The position numbers were made by a program, and so were the translations under genes. A model generated the notes under the pieces. The model saw nothing but the letters and a program-made list of their open reading frames with translations. It ran no database searches and was not told the origin of the DNA. Below are positions 41,863-43,376 of a DNA stretch of 43,376 nucleotides, in pieces; positions within the stretch are counted from its first letter, which is position 1, and every line of letters begins with the position of its first letter. The stretch spans positions 1-43,376 of the forward strand of contig UQVH01000023.1 in NCBI GenBank assembly GCA_900544535.1. The letters are read 5' to 3'. Origin of the DNA: an uncultured Bacteroidales bacterium (GTDB lineage Bacteria; Bacteroidota; Bacteroidia; Bacteroidales; Muribaculaceae).

Positions 41863-41923
41863 TGTCAGCATTTCAATGTAATTCATTTCATTTTTTATCA
41901 CATTATCCCCTTTACCTAAGCCA

Positions 41924-43207
41924 ATGAAAAAAATTAAGCTAATGCTTGCCGGAGCGCTGATGACAGTTTTCGCCGCCGAAGCGGTGGCCTCGAAGCCGTC
42001 GGCTCCCGCTGCTGAAAAGCCGAAACATTATTCCGAATGGATGACGCGCTCCGAGATGAAGCGTCAGCCCAAAAGCTATCTGCTCGACTTTTCCGACCGT
42101 CCGAAATGGAGCTATGTCATGGGCATCGAGCTTGAATCAATGCTTGACACCTATCTGCGCTATGGTGGCGACGACATCAAGAATTATTGCATCGAGTATA
42201 CCGACACCATGATTTCTCCCGCCGGAGAGATCCGTCGCTATAATCTCAAGGACTATAATCTCGACAACGTCCGCACCGGTCACTTCGTCACCCGCATGTA
42301 CGAGCACTTCCCCGAAGCCAAGAATCTCCGTGCGATGAACACTCTGATGCTCCAGCTCAACGACCAGCCCCGTACCAAAGAGGGCGTCTACTGGCACAAG
42401 GCAATCTACGCCTATCAGGTGTGGCTCGACGGTATCTTCATGGGTCTGCCCTACCGTGTGCTGACCGCATCGAAGATCTATGCTCCCGAACAGGCTCTCC
42501 CAATCTATGACGACGCCGTCGATCAGGTCAAGAAGACCTACGAACGCACACTCGACCACGCTACCGGCCTCAACCGCCACGCCTGGGACGAGAACCGCGA
42601 CATGTTCTGGAGCGACAACGAGACCGGTCTCTCGCAGCACTGCTGGGGCCGCGCTCAGGGCTGGTACACCATGGCCCTCATCGAGCTTCTTGACGCTCTT
42701 CCCGAAGACTATGCCCGTCGCGGCGAGGTCATCGACCTGCTGAAGAAGACTTTCGACAACGTGATCAAATGGCAGGACCCCAAGACCGGTGTGTGGTATC
42801 AGGTGATGGACTCTCCCAAACGTGAGGGCAACTATCTTGAATCGACAGCCTCGGCCATGTTTGCCTATTCGCTTCTCAAAGCCGCCCGCAAAGGCTGGGT
42901 AGGGCAGAGCTATCGCGACGCCGGCATCAAGGCCTACAAGGGCATCCTCAAGCAGTTCATCAAGGAAAATCCTGACGGTACCATCTCTCTGACCGACTGC
43001 TGCGCCGTTGCCGGCCTCGGTCCGGGTATGAGCCCCTCCGTTCAGGCCGCCGCTCCCAAAGTCAAAGAGAACAAACGCCGTGACGGTTCTTACGCCTACT
43101 ATCTCAGCGAGCCGATCCGCGACAACGACGCCAAAGGCCTCGGCCCGTTCATCTGGGCATCTCTCGAAATGGAGCAGCTCGGCTACGACACAAGCATGAA
43201 GAAATAA
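41924..43207 (+). CDS. Secreted GH105/GH88-family unsaturated glucuronyl/galacturonyl hydrolase
   Basis: 427 residues with a signal peptide (KKIKLMLAGALMTVFAAEAVA). The (alpha/alpha)6-barrel shows the family blocks WSYVMGIELESMLDTYLRYG, DNVRTGHF, YRVLTASKIYAP, HAWDENRDMFWSDNETGLSQ and HCWGRAQGWYTMALIELLDA, with candidate catalytic Asp residues in the WxDN and nearby DDA segments. YteR-like enzymes hydrolyse the 4,5-unsaturated uronic acid left by pectin or rhamnogalacturonan lyases. The C-terminal region includes GTISLTDCCAVAGLGPG, common in GH105. Partner of the divergent GH3 gene in plant polysaccharide breakdown. Confidence 0.92.
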   Translation: MKKIKLMLAGALMTVFAAEAVASKPSAPAAEKPKHYSEWMTRSEMKRQPKSYLLDFSDRPKWSYVMGIELESMLDTYLRYGGDDIKNYCIEYTDTMISPAGEIRRYNLKDYNLDNVRTGHFVTRMYEHFPEAKNLRAMNTLMLQLNDQPRTKEGVYWHKAIYAYQVWLDGIFMGLPYRVLTASKIYAPEQALPIYDDAVDQVKKTYERTLDHATGLNRHAWDENRDMFWSDNETGLSQHCWGRAQGWYTMALIELLDALPEDYARRGEVIDLLKKTFDNVIKWQDPKTGVWYQVMDSPKREGNYLESTASAMFAYSLLKAARKGWVGQSYRDAGIKAYKGILKQFIKENPDGTISLTDCCAVAGLGPGMSPSVQAAAPKVKENKRRDGSYAYYLSEPIRDNDAKGLGPFIWASLEMEQLGYDTSMKK

Positions 43208-43234
43208 CAATTAGATTAAACCTCTAAAGAAACA

Positions 43235-43276
43235 AGAGACTGTCTAACAACCAAAGTTAGGCAGTCTCTATTTTTA
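43235..43276 (+). terminator. Terminator 1 after GH105 (repeat copy 1)
   Basis: AGAGACTGTCTAAC (43235-43248) pairs with GTTAGGCAGTCTCT (43256-43269), followed by ATTTTTA. It shares AGAGACTGTCTAACAA and GGCAGTCTCT with the second hairpin. Confidence 0.8.
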
Positions 43277-43318
43277 TATATTACTGTCCGCTAAACTTTA
43301 GAGGGCGATTGAAAAAAT

Positions 43319-43354
43319 AGAGACTGTCTAACAAGTTTGGGCAGTCTCTTTTTA
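43319..43354 (+). terminator. Terminator 2 (repeat copy 2)
   Basis: AGAGACTGTCTAACAA (43319-43334) and GGCAGTCTCT (43340-43349), followed by TTTTTA, repeat the first hairpin 84 bases downstream. Only the loop-side bases differ. Confidence 0.7.
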
Positions 43355-43376
43355 TAGTTTAAAAAGGCTAAAAAAT

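Noticed and set aside
42137..43210. 357-residue minus-strand open frame
   Set aside because: Opposite the well-supported GH105 gene, with no domain resemblance.

Overview
The window looks like chromosomal DNA of a gut Bacteroidota, most likely order Bacteroidales and perhaps Muribaculaceae-like (an inference from gene content, not a measured phylogeny). Many genes are preceded by the Bacteroidota sigma-ABfr promoter (TTTG or TTG, 20 bases, TAnnTTTG) and lack Shine-Dalgarno sequences. A polysaccharide locus is led by an UpxY-type NusG paralogue, and typical Bacteroidota families occur (PepSY-like lipoprotein, three-domain Xaa-Pro aminopeptidase, GH3/GH105 enzymes). No rRNA, CRISPR array or intact transposase was seen.

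Layout. 1-2678 (minus): an arsenic-type operon arsR, arsF-like, arsG-like, arsE-like thioredoxin and a DUF318/ArsP permease that runs off the left edge. It ends next to two minus-strand tRNA genes, Leu(CAA) and Ser(CGA), separated by an inverted repeat that may be a terminator or attachment site. 3203-6645 (minus): RNase Z, Xaa-Pro aminopeptidase and gamma-carbonic anhydrase-like protein, closed by a strong terminator. 6733-11577: small accessory genes (HxlR regulator, orphan YhcG-type nuclease, I9-like lipoprotein, VOC protein and sugar O-acetyltransferase pair, NimA-like flavoprotein and SMR exporter pair, cupin), plus a possible tiny plus-strand unit at 9809-10005.

11638-27551 (minus): a surface polysaccharide (capsule or O-antigen) operon reading from a promoter at 27520-27551 through UpxY, Wzx flippase, fucosyltransferase-like protein, membrane acyltransferase, GT-D-like protein, Wzy polymerase, two hexapeptide acetyltransferases (one frameshifted), two glycosyltransferases, a decayed acetyltransferase remnant, a GT10 fucosyltransferase, a beta-propeller protein, a GT2, a galactokinase/galacturonokinase-like GHMP kinase, a sugar nucleotidyltransferase and finally a beta-carbonic anhydrase. 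The middle (about 14.1-26.6 kb) is visibly AT-richer than the flanks, which suggests horizontal exchange. The kinase and nucleotidyltransferase could supply an activated sugar, the glycosyltransferases and acyltransferases build and decorate the repeat unit, and Wzx/Wzy export and polymerise it.

27607-43376: a MptE-like (DUF115) protein with an almost leaderless promoter, a glutaminase-like protein lacking the catalytic Ser-x-x-Lys, a PepSY-like lipoprotein, an SNF-family transporter, a Crp/Fnr regulator, a MacAB-TolC-type tripartite exporter operon (ATPase, two permeases, adaptor, TolC), exodeoxyribonuclease III, and a divergent pair of secreted carbohydrate enzymes (GH3 and GH105) with back-to-back promoters. 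The window ends in two tandem near-identical terminator hairpins.
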